Assembly: GCA_963524305.1 (NCBI GenBank)
Contig: CAURGH010000003.1
Location: 1 to 64,000, forward strand
Direction of reading: 5' to 3'
Length of the DNA stretch: 64,000 nucleotides
Source: JABCPH02 sp963524305
GTDB taxonomy: Bacteria; Fusobacteriota; Fusobacteriia; Fusobacteriales; Leptotrichiaceae
Positions 17,537 to 27,020 of the stretch are shown piece after piece (position 1 is the first letter of the stretch; every line of letters begins with the position of its first letter). The position numbers and the translations under genes are program-made. The notes below the pieces were generated by a model that was not told the DNA's origin, did not search any database, and worked only from the letters and a program-made list of their open reading frames with translations.

Positions 17537-18883
17537 ATGGAAATGACAGCCTCAAAATCGTGGGAAAAAATTCAAAAAATGTTTAAAAAGAAAGTAGATG
17601 AAGTGGAGTTTAACACTTTCTTTAAGAATGTTGAGGCAACGGAATTGTCTAATAATAAGTTAGTTTTAACTTGTAAATCAAATTTAGTAAGACAAAGTGT
17701 GGAAAAGTATAAAGAACAATTTGAAGAGTATCTTGAACTTATGTTTGATGAAGAAATAAAAGTGGAATTTGTTGTAAAAAAAGAGATTATTCCACCGGAA
17801 GTCGTTTATCATCATAAAGTTGAAGAACCTAGAGAAAAAATTAGAACAGGCTTAAATGCTAAAAATAGATTGGATAATTTTGTTGTTGGAGAGAATAGTA
17901 AATTGGCTTTTAATGCGTGTTTGGCAGTTGTGGAAAATCCTACACCTGTATATAATCCATTATTTATTTATGGTGGATCAGGACTAGGGAAAACCCATTT
18001 AATGCAAGCTGTTGGAAATGCTATTTTAGAAAGAAATCCAAATAAAAGAGTATATTATTCAACTTCTGAAGAATTTTCAAATGAGTTTTTCAAAGTGCTT
18101 CAAGAAGGGAGAATACAACATTTTAGGGATAAGTTTAGAGCTTTGGATGTGTTGCTTTTAGATGATATTCAGTTTTTTGAAAAAGTTTTTGGAAGAGGAG
18201 AAGGAACTGTTGAAGAAGAGTTTTTCCACACTTTTAATAAGCTGCAAGAGTTAGGGAAACAAATAATAATGATAAGTGACAGATATCCAAAAGAAATTAA
18301 AAATTTATCAAAAAGACTGGAATCAAGATTTTTATCAGGATTATCAGTTGAAATTCAGCAACCTGGATTTGAAACGAGAATGATGATTTTAAAAAATATT
18401 GCTCAAATACAAGAAATCGAAATAAGTGATAGCATACTTGAGTATATATCAGATTCTGTGCATACGAATGTGAGGGAGTTGGAAGGAATTTTGACACATT
18501 TAAATGCTAGATCAAAATTATTAAATGAAAAAATAACATTAGAACAAGTTCAAGAAATGATTTCCAACAATGCAAAACGTGAAGAATCGAAGGTCAGTGC
18601 AAAGAAAGTAATAGAAATGATATCTACAGAATACAATGTCAGTGTGGCAGATATGAAATCTAAAAAGAGACTAAGAAAAATTGTGGATACAAGGCAAATT
18701 ACGATGTATTTACTAAAAAATAATGACAAATTAGGATTAAGTTTGACAGCAATTGGTGGATTGCTTGGTGGGAAAGACCATAGTACAGTGATTAGCAGCA
18801 TAAGAAAAATTGAGGCAAAAGTCAATGAAAATGTGGCTTTTAAAAAAGAAATAGAAACGTTAAAACGAAAGATATTTAGATAG
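17537..18883 (+). CDS. dnaA: Chromosomal replication initiator protein DnaA
   Basis: A 448-residue AAA+ initiator that binds DnaA boxes and opens oriC. Domain I covers about residues 1-80, a short linker follows, then the AAA+ core with Walker A GGSGLGKTH and Walker B LLLDDIQFF; the region after Walker B (EKVFGRGEGTVEEEFFHTFN) is a few residues longer than the common form. The C-terminal DNA-binding domain contains GGKDHSTVISSIRKIE, the signature helix that reads the box. GGGAG lies eight bases before the ATG. It is monocistronic or nearly so: 630 bases of DnaA boxes follow, and dnaN is absent from its usual place. Confidence 0.97.
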   Translation: MEMTASKSWEKIQKMFKKKVDEVEFNTFFKNVEATELSNNKLVLTCKSNLVRQSVEKYKEQFEEYLELMFDEEIKVEFVVKKEIIPPEVVYHHKVEEPREKIRTGLNAKNRLDNFVVGENSKLAFNACLAVVENPTPVYNPLFIYGGSGLGKTHLMQAVGNAILERNPNKRVYYSTSEEFSNEFFKVLQEGRIQHFRDKFRALDVLLLDDIQFFEKVFGRGEGTVEEEFFHTFNKLQELGKQIIMISDRYPKEIKNLSKRLESRFLSGLSVEIQQPGFETRMMILKNIAQIQEIEISDSILEYISDSVHTNVRELEGILTHLNARSKLLNEKITLEQVQEMISNNAKREESKVSAKKVIEMISTEYNVSVADMKSKKRLRKIVDTRQITMYLLKNNDKLGLSLTAIGGLLGGKDHSTVISSIRKIEAKVNENVAFKKEIETLKRKIFR

Positions 18884-19500
18884 GTAAAGTTATCAACAAT
18901 AATGTGGAAGAGATGTGGAAAACTTTGTGGAAAAGTATGAGAATTGTAAAAGAAGTTTTCCACATTTTATATGAATGGAATGTGGAGAAAAATATTATAA
19001 AAAAATCATAAATAAATTATTAATTTAAAATTAAAAAATTAAGAAAATAAAATTGATTGTGGAAAAACTTAAATAGTTATCCACAAAATGTGGAAAGTTT
19101 TCCACATTTGATATATAAACTAACAATCCTTGAAAACATTATAAACATTAATAAAAATTAAACTTATTAAAATATAAATGTGGGAAAAAATATTTTGAAT
19201 AGTTTTCCACATAGTTATCCACATAAGTTTTCCACAAAATGTGGATTATTAAAAATAGTTAAAGATATATTAATAAAAAATTTATAAAATTTAATTTTTA
19301 ATGTGGGAAACTTAAATTTTCCACAATAGTTAAAAAGTTATCCACATATTAATGTGGAAAAGATGTGGAAATTAGAAGATAGATAAATAAAGGGTTTGAG
19401 GAGAATTGTGGAAAAGATGTGGAAAACTTTTAATTATAATTTTCCACAGTGAAAATTTCAAAAAATAAAACATTAATAAAATATATAATTGAAATAAGAG
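18884..19500. other. oriC, right part: DnaA-box cluster downstream of dnaA
   Basis: A gene-free stretch with about twenty DnaA-box-like 9-mers in both orientations. Perfect TTATCCACA occurs at 19077-19085, 19215-19223 and 19338-19346; near matches include TTATCAACA at 18890-18898 and TGTGGATTA at 19240-19248. The remainder are mostly TGTGGAAAA or TTTTCCACA. AT-rich blocks (about 18985-19060 and 19255-19310) lie between box groups and are candidate unwinding sites. The arrangement of two box clusters around dnaA resembles the bipartite origins of Bacillus and Helicobacter. Confidence 0.85.
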
Positions 19501-19513
19501 ATTGGAGAAAAAA

Positions 19514-19753
19514 ATGAATAGAAAAATAGCTGAAAATATAGAAATAGTGGAGATTAAAACATATTTCATTAAACTAGATCAATTGTTGAAGTGGACAAAT
19601 TTGACAGGAAGTGGTTCTGAAGCAAAAATGTTTATATTGAATGGAGATGTGAAGGTTAATGGAGAGGTTGAATTGAGACGTGGGAAAAAAATACATGAAG
19701 GAGATATTGTTGAATTTAATGGTGAAAAAATTACTGTTAAGGTGCAAAAGTAG
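19514..19753 (+). CDS. S4-domain RNA-binding protein (YaaA/RlbA type)
   Basis: A 79-residue protein made almost entirely of one S4 domain: FIKLDQLLKWTNLTGSGSEAKM, then NGDVKVNGEVELRRGKKIHEGDIVEF. This matches the small S4 protein found between the replication genes and recF in Firmicutes (YaaA, also called RlbA), whose role is likely RNA or ribosome binding. ATG 19514 is preferred over an upstream TTG because GGAG lies between them. It is followed by recF after 57 bases. Confidence 0.88.
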   Translation: MNRKIAENIEIVEIKTYFIKLDQLLKWTNLTGSGSEAKMFILNGDVKVNGEVELRRGKKIHEGDIVEFNGEKITVKVQK

Positions 19754-19810
19754 GTAGTTTAAAAAATACTGTTGGAAGAAAAAAATTTTTAATTATAAAA
19801 AGAGGAAAAA

Positions 19811-20902
19811 ATGTATTTGAGTCAGATAAATTTTAATAATTTTCGTTGTTTGAAGGACAAGAGAATTGAGCTGGATAGGTATTTTAATTTAATATACGGA
19901 AAGAATGGACAGGGGAAAACATCGTTGATTGAAGCTGTTCATTTTTTGGCTACGGGGAAAAGTTTTAGGACAAAAAAGATAAAAGAAATGTTGAAATATA
20001 ATACGAATAGAATTATTGTATTTGGAAAATATACTGATAAAAACGGAGATGAAAGTTCGTTGGCAATTGATTTAAATGAGGATAAAAAGACGTTTTATAT
20101 TAACAGAAATAAAGATAAATATATTGAGTATGTGGGGAAATTGAATATAATTTCGTTTATTCCTGAGGATATTGAGATAATTATGGGAAATCCAGGAGTT
20201 CGGAGAGGATTTTTTAATTATGAAATTTCACAGGCGAGAAGAGATTATTTGGAATCGATTGTTAATTTTGAAAAAGTATTGAGAATACGGAATAAGATGA
20301 TAAAAGAGAAAGAAACTGGAGAAGAAATTTATAAAATTTATAATGAAAGATTTATAGAAGAAGGGGTAAAAATAATTATTCACAGACGAGAATTTATAAA
20401 AAAATTGTCAATTTTGTTAAATTTGAATTATCGAAAATTATTTGATGAAAAATCAGAATTAAAATTGAAGTATGATTGTTTTTTGGGAGAGGTTGAAAAA
20501 AAGACGAAGGAAGAATTGACGGAGATATTTGAAAGATTGTGTAAAAGGAAGGAAGAAAGGGAGAAAATACAGGGATATAGTTTGATTGGTCCACAAAAAG
20601 ATGATTTTGTATTTGAGTTGAATGGGAAAAATGCAAAATCGTTTTCGTCACAAGGGGAAAAAAAATCAATAATATTTTCATTGAAGGTGTCAGAGATTGA
20701 TATTTTATTGAAGGAAAAAAATGAATATCCGATTTTTTTAATGGATGATATTGCGTCATATTTTGACGAGGTTAGGAAAAATAGTATTTTGGAGTATTTT
20801 CGTAATAAGAAGATACAGTGTTTTATGACTTCGACTGAAGATTTGAAAATTCCAGGTAAAAAAATAATTATAGATGGAGGGGATGTGATTTTAGATGAGT
20901 GA
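19811..20902 (+). CDS. recF: DNA replication and repair protein RecF
   Basis: A 363-residue ABC-type ATPase that recognises gapped DNA and helps RecO and RecR load RecA. Walker A is GKNGQGKTSLIE with the family-typical AVHFLATGKSFR after it; the ABC signature is SFSSQGEKKSIIFSLK and Walker B is PIFLMDDIASYFDE. The length is normal. The last eight bases overlap the start of the next gene, a strong sign of translational coupling. GAGG sits shortly before the ATG. Confidence 0.96.
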   Translation: MYLSQINFNNFRCLKDKRIELDRYFNLIYGKNGQGKTSLIEAVHFLATGKSFRTKKIKEMLKYNTNRIIVFGKYTDKNGDESSLAIDLNEDKKTFYINRNKDKYIEYVGKLNIISFIPEDIEIIMGNPGVRRGFFNYEISQARRDYLESIVNFEKVLRIRNKMIKEKETGEEIYKIYNERFIEEGVKIIIHRREFIKKLSILLNLNYRKLFDEKSELKLKYDCFLGEVEKKTKEELTEIFERLCKRKEEREKIQGYSLIGPQKDDFVFELNGKNAKSFSSQGEKKSIIFSLKVSEIDILLKEKNEYPIFLMDDIASYFDEVRKNSILEYFRNKKIQCFMTSTEDLKIPGKKIIIDGGDVILDE

Positions 20903-21938
20903 GCGATCAAAAAAAGTACAAAATTTAAAAAGTTTAGTTAAAAATTCGTATGAAGCGAAATCGTTTGTATTTAGGAATGAAAAATATTTATTGTGGAAAA
21001 TTAAAAAAAATTGGGAAAAGATTGTGGGAAAACCTCTTGCAGAAAAATCTAATCCGAAAAATTTATTTAAAAAAGTTTTGCAGATAAATACGAATGATAC
21101 GACACTTTATCATATGATGAGTACGTATTTGAATGTTATAAAGGAAAAGGCGAATAAATTTTTGGGCATGGAAGCGATTGAGAGCATTGATTTGAGGAAA
21201 ATAAATTATAAGATTCATAGAGGGCTGCTAGATGAATTGATTGAAAATGATGAAATAAGAGGAGAGGTTCCAGTTAATCAAATTCCAAAAAGGTTTAAGA
21301 AAAAAGGTTTTGAAGAGAATTTGAAAAAGATGGAAAAGGTAAGATGGGAAGATATTAGTTTGACTGACGAGGAACTGAAAGAGATTTATGAGAGTCTTGG
21401 TAAAATGAAATATGTGGAGTATGCTCAGAAGTTGGAAGAAATTGCTATAAATCGAAGGAAAAAAGATAAATATTTGTTGGCGAATGGGTATCGGCAATGT
21501 GAAGAATGTGGAAAAATCTTTTTGCCTTATAAGAATGAAAAAATATGTTACGAATGTTACGGGAAAAAAGAGGAAGATAAATTTCAAAAAATGGTAAGAT
21601 TGATACAAAGAGAGCCGTTTGTCAGTGAAAAAAGAGCGATAAAGATTACAAATCTAGATGCTTCGACATATTATAGGGTTAGGGACAAGTTGGCACAGGA
21701 AGTATATGAAGATATGCTTTATTTTTGTTTGGAAAAGGATGAGGAGATAAAGTATAGTGAAGATTATAAATATGAGATAAAATTGGAGGCGAGAAAAGCA
21801 ATTTCTGATTTTATAAAAAATTATGTTTATTACAAAATTGGTTCGGATGATAAAGATGTTTTGGCTATTGAACAAAAAAAAGTTTTGAAGCGTTTGAATA
21901 AAGAGTTAAGTTTTAAGAGAAAAGATTTTGAGAAATAA
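20895..21938 (+). CDS. DciA-like (DUF721) protein with zinc-ribbon-like motif
   Basis: A 347-residue protein. Residues 20-110 resemble DUF721/DciA: a tryptophan-containing LWKIKKNWEKIVGKPLAEKS segment, then VLQINTNDTTLYHMMSTYL. DciA proteins help bring the replicative helicase DnaB to DNA in bacteria without DnaC or DnaI. About residues 197-220 hold QCEECGK and ICYECYG, two CxxC pairs that should bind zinc, and the rest is helical and charged. The recF-DUF721 pair also occurs in Actinobacteria, which supports the family call. The C-terminal extension of more than 200 residues is not typical of DciA, and I do not recognise it. Confidence 0.7.
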   Translation: MSERSKKVQNLKSLVKNSYEAKSFVFRNEKYLLWKIKKNWEKIVGKPLAEKSNPKNLFKKVLQINTNDTTLYHMMSTYLNVIKEKANKFLGMEAIESIDLRKINYKIHRGLLDELIENDEIRGEVPVNQIPKRFKKKGFEENLKKMEKVRWEDISLTDEELKEIYESLGKMKYVEYAQKLEEIAINRRKKDKYLLANGYRQCEECGKIFLPYKNEKICYECYGKKEEDKFQKMVRLIQREPFVSEKRAIKITNLDASTYYRVRDKLAQEVYEDMLYFCLEKDEEIKYSEDYKYEIKLEARKAISDFIKNYVYYKIGSDDKDVLAIEQKKVLKRLNKELSFKRKDFEK

Positions 21939-21945
21939 ATAAAAA

Positions 21946-21974
21946 TGGACTTATAATATATTTTTTTGTATAAT
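21946..21974 (+). promoter_or_regulatory. Promoter of the TPR-protein gene
   Basis: TGGACT at 21946-21951 and a perfect TATAAT at 21969-21974 are 17 bases apart, about 60 bases ahead of the start at 22035. Confidence 0.5.
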
Positions 21975-22034
21975 GTAAGATATGTGAAAAGTGTTAAAAA
22001 AGGGATAAATAAATACGAGAAAGGTAAAATTATA

Positions 22035-23150
22035 ATGAATGTAGAAGAGTTATTGGAAGAGGCTTGGAAATCAGTTCAAGATGAAAAAATAAAGGATGCG
22101 GTGATTTATTTAGAAACGATTTTAGAAATAGATAGATATAATTTAGAAGCATTTTTAATGTTGATAAGAATTTATTTAAGAATGGAAAATTATGAGCTGG
22201 CAATGGAATATTGTGAGGAAGCCTACGAAAAATTCGATAAAAATCTAGACGTTATATTTTCTATGGGTCTTTTGTATCAATCAATTGGAAAAAATAAAAA
22301 AGCAAGTTTTTATTATAAAGAATTTCTTGAAATAGAGAAAAATTATCATGTTTTGTTAAATTTAGGAATTTGTTATACTGAATTAAATTTTTGGAAAAAG
22401 GCGTTGGAAACAATTGATGAAGCGATAAAACTTGAGCCAGAAAAGTCAGAAGGATACATGGCAAAAGCTGAGTATTTGGCTGAAATGGGAGACTATAAAG
22501 GAGCTTTAGAAATATATGAAGATAGAGTAAAAGCAGAAGGCAACAATGTCGAAGAGTATTATCTTTACATGCGAATGGGAGATGTGATGGCGAGAGCTGG
22601 AAAAATTGATGAAGCAATTCATTATTACAACATCTCGATAAATTATGAAGATACTCCAGATTATATTTTTGAAAATTTTTATACTTTGCTAGTATCTGAA
22701 AAGAGATACGATGAAATAGAATTATTAATAGTAAATTATAAAAATTCAAGTGATGGAAGAAAAAAATATTTGGATATAGAAGGTCGTTTTTCATTGGAAA
22801 TAAAGGACTTTAAAAGAGCTGAAAAAGTTTGCGAAAAATTGATTATGTTGTCTCCAGAAAATCCAAGAGGGTACTTTAATTATGCGTATGTTATGGAATT
22901 GCAACATAAATATGATGAGGCGTTGGACTATATTTATAAAGCGAGTAACTATACAGACGATGTTGAAAAAATAAAGGCTGCTAGAAATAGAATAATGTCT
23001 TTGAAGAGAAAGTATGGTCGTTTGAAAAAGATGGAAGAAAAAAGAAAAAAAGAAGCGATGGAAAAAGAGAAAGAAAATAATTTGCAGTTAGAACAAGATG
23101 AAGAAATGAGTGTAGCGGATGTGCTTTTTGAAGGAAAGCGAAGGAGTTAA
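22035..23150 (+). CDS. Tetratricopeptide-repeat protein
   Basis: A 371-residue cytosolic protein built of about nine degenerate TPR units, for example NLEAFLMLIRIYLRMENYELAME, HVLLNLGICYTELNFWKKALE and EGYMAKAEYLAEMGDYKGALE. The C-terminal 50 residues are a Lys/Glu-rich coiled coil. TPR proteins are interaction scaffolds; no enzyme domain is present. ATG 22035 is chosen because the upstream TTG-started extension would run into the promoter. The stop codon is directly followed by the start of the kinase-like gene, so the two are probably translated together. Confidence 0.8.
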   Translation: MNVEELLEEAWKSVQDEKIKDAVIYLETILEIDRYNLEAFLMLIRIYLRMENYELAMEYCEEAYEKFDKNLDVIFSMGLLYQSIGKNKKASFYYKEFLEIEKNYHVLLNLGICYTELNFWKKALETIDEAIKLEPEKSEGYMAKAEYLAEMGDYKGALEIYEDRVKAEGNNVEEYYLYMRMGDVMARAGKIDEAIHYYNISINYEDTPDYIFENFYTLLVSEKRYDEIELLIVNYKNSSDGRKKYLDIEGRFSLEIKDFKRAEKVCEKLIMLSPENPRGYFNYAYVMELQHKYDEALDYIYKASNYTDDVEKIKAARNRIMSLKRKYGRLKKMEEKRKKEAMEKEKENNLQLEQDEEMSVADVLFEGKRRS

Positions 23151-23957
23151 ATGAAAAAAAATAAAAATTACGAAATAAATAAAAATTATGATAAAAATGT
23201 TTTGATTGAAATGTTGAAAAATTTTGATAAATTGGGAAGTTATGTTGTCGAGCCAGGAAGAAATGAGATAAAGAGGATAAAGATTAAGAATAATGGCGAA
23301 GAAAAAGAAGTAAATGTAAAAAAATTTAAGAAAAAAGGATTTTTTTCGCAATTGATTTATAAATATGGGAAAGGTTCTAAGGCTAGAAGATCCTATGAGT
23401 ATGGGAATAAATTGCTTGAATTAGGGATACAGACACCAGAACCGATTGCGTATTTTGATGATTTTGGTGAAGATAAAAGAAGTTTTTATTTGAGCGAAGA
23501 ATTGAAATATGATTTTACTTGTCGGGAAGTTTTGTGGAATGATTTTGGACTTTCAGACGAGGAAATGGAAAAACAGATGCCTTATAGAGATGAAGTGATT
23601 AGGCAATTTGCAAAATTTACAGTAAAATTGCATGAAAGTGGTGTAAAATTTGACGATTATTCACCAGGGAATGTCTTGATAAAAAAAGATGGAGATAGAT
23701 ATGAGTTTTATTTGGTAGATTTGAATAGAATGAGTTTTAATACGAAATTGAGTTTGACGACACGAATGGAAAATGTTTCTAAAATGATGGAAGAAGAGAT
23801 TTTTGCAAGAAAATTTTCAAAGGCATACTCGGAATTTTGTACGAGATACACAGAAGAGGAGGTTTTTACAAAATTGTATCATTTTATTAAGAAACATAAA
23901 TTTAGAGTGTTTATAAAGGATAGTACAAGGCCATTTAGAAGAATGTTGAAAAAATAA
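23151..23957 (+). CDS. Lipopolysaccharide kinase (WaaP/InaA)-like protein
   Basis: A 268-residue protein with a protein-kinase-like fold of the WaaP/Kdo-kinase type. The N-lobe includes KGSKARRSYEYGNKLLELGI, with PEPIAYF and then a hinge segment; the catalytic region reads VKFDDYSPGNVLIKK and the metal-binding segment YLVDLNRMSF. The usual HxDxxxxN pattern appears as FDDYSPGN, with Phe in place of His. Such enzymes phosphorylate sugars of the LPS inner core, which fits an organism with an outer membrane and a GmhB-like heptose enzyme at 39590. It starts at the base after the TPR gene stop. Substrate is inferred only. Confidence 0.75.
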   Translation: MKKNKNYEINKNYDKNVLIEMLKNFDKLGSYVVEPGRNEIKRIKIKNNGEEKEVNVKKFKKKGFFSQLIYKYGKGSKARRSYEYGNKLLELGIQTPEPIAYFDDFGEDKRSFYLSEELKYDFTCREVLWNDFGLSDEEMEKQMPYRDEVIRQFAKFTVKLHESGVKFDDYSPGNVLIKKDGDRYEFYLVDLNRMSFNTKLSLTTRMENVSKMMEEEIFARKFSKAYSEFCTRYTEEEVFTKLYHFIKKHKFRVFIKDSTRPFRRMLKK

Positions 23958-23993
23958 GAGGATTCTCAAAGAAAGTGAGGAAAAATAGAAAAA

Positions 23994-25874
23994 ATGAAAA
24001 ATTATGATGTGATAGTAGTTGGAGGAGGACATGCAGGAGTAGAGGCAGCTTTAGCTTCAGCTCGTCAAGGTTTGAAAACAGCATTATTTACGATATATTT
24101 GGATAGTATTGCAATGATGTCTTGTAATCCTTCAGTTGGAGGACCAGGGAAAAGCCATTTGGTTTCAGAATTGGGAATGTTAGGTGGAGAAATGGCTAGG
24201 CATACTGACAGATATAACTTGCAATTGAAGAATTTGAATCATACGAAAGGTCTGGCGTCGAGAATAACTAGGGCACAGGCTGATAAATATTGGTATAGAA
24301 TTAAAATGAGAGAAATCGTTGAGCATCAAGAAAATTTAGAAATTGTTCAAGGAATTGTGAGCGATTTAATCGTGGAAAATGGTGAGATAAGAGGGATAGA
24401 AGATAATTTAGGAGTAAAATATGGAGCAAAAGCAGTTATTTTGTGTACTGGAACTTTTTTGAAAGGGCAGTATATAATTGGGGATGTGAAATATTCGGCA
24501 GGACGTCAAGGAGAACCAGCAAGTGACAAATTGTCGGATAGATTGGAAGAATTGGGATTTGAGATAGATAGATACCAAACAGCAACCCCTCCGAGAATTG
24601 CTAAAAATTCGATAGATTTCTCAAAAATGGAGGAATTAAAAGGTGAAAAAAATCCTAGATATTTTTCATATGAAACGAAAAAAGAGTATAATCAGACATT
24701 GCCGACTTGGTTGACATTTACGACTGAGGAAACGATAAGAGTTGGTAAGGAGATGTTGCAATATTCACCGATTGTTACTGGGATTGTTAGTACAAAAGGT
24801 CCTCGACATTGTCCGTCGCTTGACAGAAAAATAATGAATTTTCCTGAAAAGACAAATCATCAAATTTTCTTGGAGCAAGAATCAGTTGAATCGGATGAAG
24901 TGTATATTAACGGGTTTACGACTGCGATGCCGCCATTTGCACAGGAAGCGATGTTAAAAACGATAACTGGACTTGAAAATGCAAAGATTGTGAGATACGG
25001 ATATGCGATAGAATATAACTTTATTCCTGCTCATCAACTGAATTTGACTTTGGAATCTAAAGTGATTAAAGGAATTTATACAGCTGGTACGATTAATGGA
25101 ACAAGTGGATATGAGGAAGCAGCTTGTCAAGGATTTATCGCAGGTGTGAATGCTGCTAGAAAAATATTAGGGAAAGAGCAAATTGTGATTGATAGAAGTG
25201 AAGGTTATATTGGAGTTTTGATTGATGATATTATTAATAAAAAGACGCCAGAGCCTTATAGAGTGTTGCCTTCGAGAGCTGAGTACAGATTAACATTAAG
25301 ACAAGATAATATTTTTATTAGATTGTTTGATAAAGCTAAAGAAATTGGACTTTTGAGTGAAGAGAAATTGAATGAGCTTGAAAATGCGAAAAAAGAAATG
25401 GATAAAGAGATTGAAAGATTGAAGGGAATTACAGTTTATCCAACAAAGGAAACGAATGAAAAATTATTTTTGCTTGGGAAAGAGTATGCAGAGAAAAATA
25501 ATGAGGAATTTGTGAAAACGGGAGCGAATAATCCAGTTTCGGCATTTGAATTTTTGGCGAGAAAAGAGATAAATTACGATAACTTGTCGGAATTTGTGGA
25601 AACTGTTGAATTAGATCCGTTGGCGAAAGAGCAAGTTGAAATTGAAGCGAAATATAGGGTTTTTATTGAGCGTGAAAAAGCACAGATTGAGAAATTTAAA
25701 AAATTGGAAGAAATGATTATTCCAGAAGATTTCGATTATGAAAAAGTTCAAGGGTTGAGTAATATTGCTATTTCAGGACTTGTTTATGGAAAGCCAAGAA
25801 CAATAGGTCAAGCGAGTAGAATAAGTGGAGTGACTTATAACGATATTGCGTTGTTAATTGCTTTATTAAAATAA
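23994..25874 (+). CDS. mnmG: tRNA uridine-34 carboxymethylaminomethyl enzyme MnmG
   Basis: A 626-residue FAD enzyme, partner of MnmE, that modifies wobble uridines. The N-terminal dinucleotide fold is VVGGGHAGVEAALASARQG; the family signatures SCNPSVGGPGKSHLVSELG, GTFLKGQ and AGRQGEPAS follow, and a helical C-terminal domain binds MnmE. The length is typical. The gene sits on the right arm while mnmE is on the left arm, so the two partners are on opposite sides of the origin. A GTGAGG ribosome site precedes the ATG. Confidence 0.97.
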   Translation: MKNYDVIVVGGGHAGVEAALASARQGLKTALFTIYLDSIAMMSCNPSVGGPGKSHLVSELGMLGGEMARHTDRYNLQLKNLNHTKGLASRITRAQADKYWYRIKMREIVEHQENLEIVQGIVSDLIVENGEIRGIEDNLGVKYGAKAVILCTGTFLKGQYIIGDVKYSAGRQGEPASDKLSDRLEELGFEIDRYQTATPPRIAKNSIDFSKMEELKGEKNPRYFSYETKKEYNQTLPTWLTFTTEETIRVGKEMLQYSPIVTGIVSTKGPRHCPSLDRKIMNFPEKTNHQIFLEQESVESDEVYINGFTTAMPPFAQEAMLKTITGLENAKIVRYGYAIEYNFIPAHQLNLTLESKVIKGIYTAGTINGTSGYEEAACQGFIAGVNAARKILGKEQIVIDRSEGYIGVLIDDIINKKTPEPYRVLPSRAEYRLTLRQDNIFIRLFDKAKEIGLLSEEKLNELENAKKEMDKEIERLKGITVYPTKETNEKLFLLGKEYAEKNNEEFVKTGANNPVSAFEFLARKEINYDNLSEFVETVELDPLAKEQVEIEAKYRVFIEREKAQIEKFKKLEEMIIPEDFDYEKVQGLSNIAISGLVYGKPRTIGQASRISGVTYNDIALLIALLK

Positions 25875-25949
25875 TTTGTGTTATAATAAAATGGTTTAGA
25901 TTTGATAAAGTTTTTATTAGATAAAGAAAGTAAATAAATAGGAGGAAAA

Positions 25950-26969
25950 ATGTTAGAAAAATTAGCACACTTGAGAGAAGAAGTGTTAGAAAAACTTGAT
26001 AAAGTTGGAAATCTTGAGGAATTGAATGAATTGAGAGTAAAAATCCTAGGGAAAAAAGGGGAATTTACGGCGATAATGAAGGAAATGGGAAATATCGCTG
26101 CTGAGAAAAGAGCTGAGTTTGGAAAAACCACAAATGAAATAAAAAATGTGTTGTTGGCGAAATTCGATGAAACTACAACTAGTTTGAAAGAAATTGCTAA
26201 ACAGGAAAGATTGAAAAATGAGACAATAGATGTAACTTTACCTGGAAGAAAAGCTAATGTTGGATCACTTCATCCACTTACTAAAACAGTTTTGGAAATA
26301 AAAGATATCGTTTCTTCTATGGGATTTGACATTGTTGACGGGCCTGAAGTTGAGTACGTAAAATATAATTTTGATGCATTAAATATTCCAAAGACACATC
26401 CATCGAGAGAAATTACAGATACATTTTACATTGAAGAAGATAAAGTTGTCTTGAGAACTCAAACTTCTGGAATGCAAATTAGATACATGGAAGACAGAAA
26501 ACCACCGTTTAGAATGATTTCAATTGGAAAAGTTTACCGTCCAGATTACGATGTATCGCATACGCCAATGTTTCATCAAATGGAAGGACTTATGGTCGGA
26601 GAAAATGTTTCTTTTGCAAATTTTAAAGCGATTTTGGAAAATATTGTAAAGAAAATATTTGGAGAAGATAGAAGAGTAAGATTTAGACCACACTTTTTCC
26701 CATTTACAGAACCTTCTGCAGAAATGGACGTAGAATGTGGAGTTTGTAAAGGTGAAGGATGTAGAGTTTGTAAAGGTACAGGATGGCTTGAAATTCTTGG
26801 AAGTGGAATGGTAAATCCAAAAGTGCTTTCAGGTGTTGGAATTGACCCACAAAAATATCAAGGATTTGCATTTGGATTGGGACTTGAAAGAATTACGATG
26901 TTAAAATATGGAATTGATGACTTGAGAGCATTTTTTGAAAATGATGAGAGATTTTTGGACCAATTTTAA
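25950..26969 (+). CDS. pheS: Phenylalanine-tRNA ligase alpha subunit
   Basis: A 339-residue catalytic subunit of the heterotetrameric synthetase that charges tRNA-Phe. An N-terminal coiled coil (1-80) is followed by the class II core with motif 2 around MISIGKVYRPDYDVSHTPMF and motif 3 around FGLGLERITMLKYG. A CxxC-x4-CxxC element, CGVCKGEGCRVCKGTG, is common in this family. GGAGG precedes the ATG. In most bacteria pheT follows at once; here 2 kb of unrelated genes intervene. Confidence 0.97.
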   Translation: MLEKLAHLREEVLEKLDKVGNLEELNELRVKILGKKGEFTAIMKEMGNIAAEKRAEFGKTTNEIKNVLLAKFDETTTSLKEIAKQERLKNETIDVTLPGRKANVGSLHPLTKTVLEIKDIVSSMGFDIVDGPEVEYVKYNFDALNIPKTHPSREITDTFYIEEDKVVLRTQTSGMQIRYMEDRKPPFRMISIGKVYRPDYDVSHTPMFHQMEGLMVGENVSFANFKAILENIVKKIFGEDRRVRFRPHFFPFTEPSAEMDVECGVCKGEGCRVCKGTGWLEILGSGMVNPKVLSGVGIDPQKYQGFAFGLGLERITMLKYGIDDLRAFFENDERFLDQF

Positions 26970-27020
26970 CAGACAGGTCTGCTTGTTATTGTATATCAAA
27001 AAATTTAAAGGGAGGTTAAA

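Noticed and set aside
26968..26990. Short inverted repeat after pheS
   Set aside because: The stem is too short and lacks a T-run; not convincing as a terminator or insertion end.
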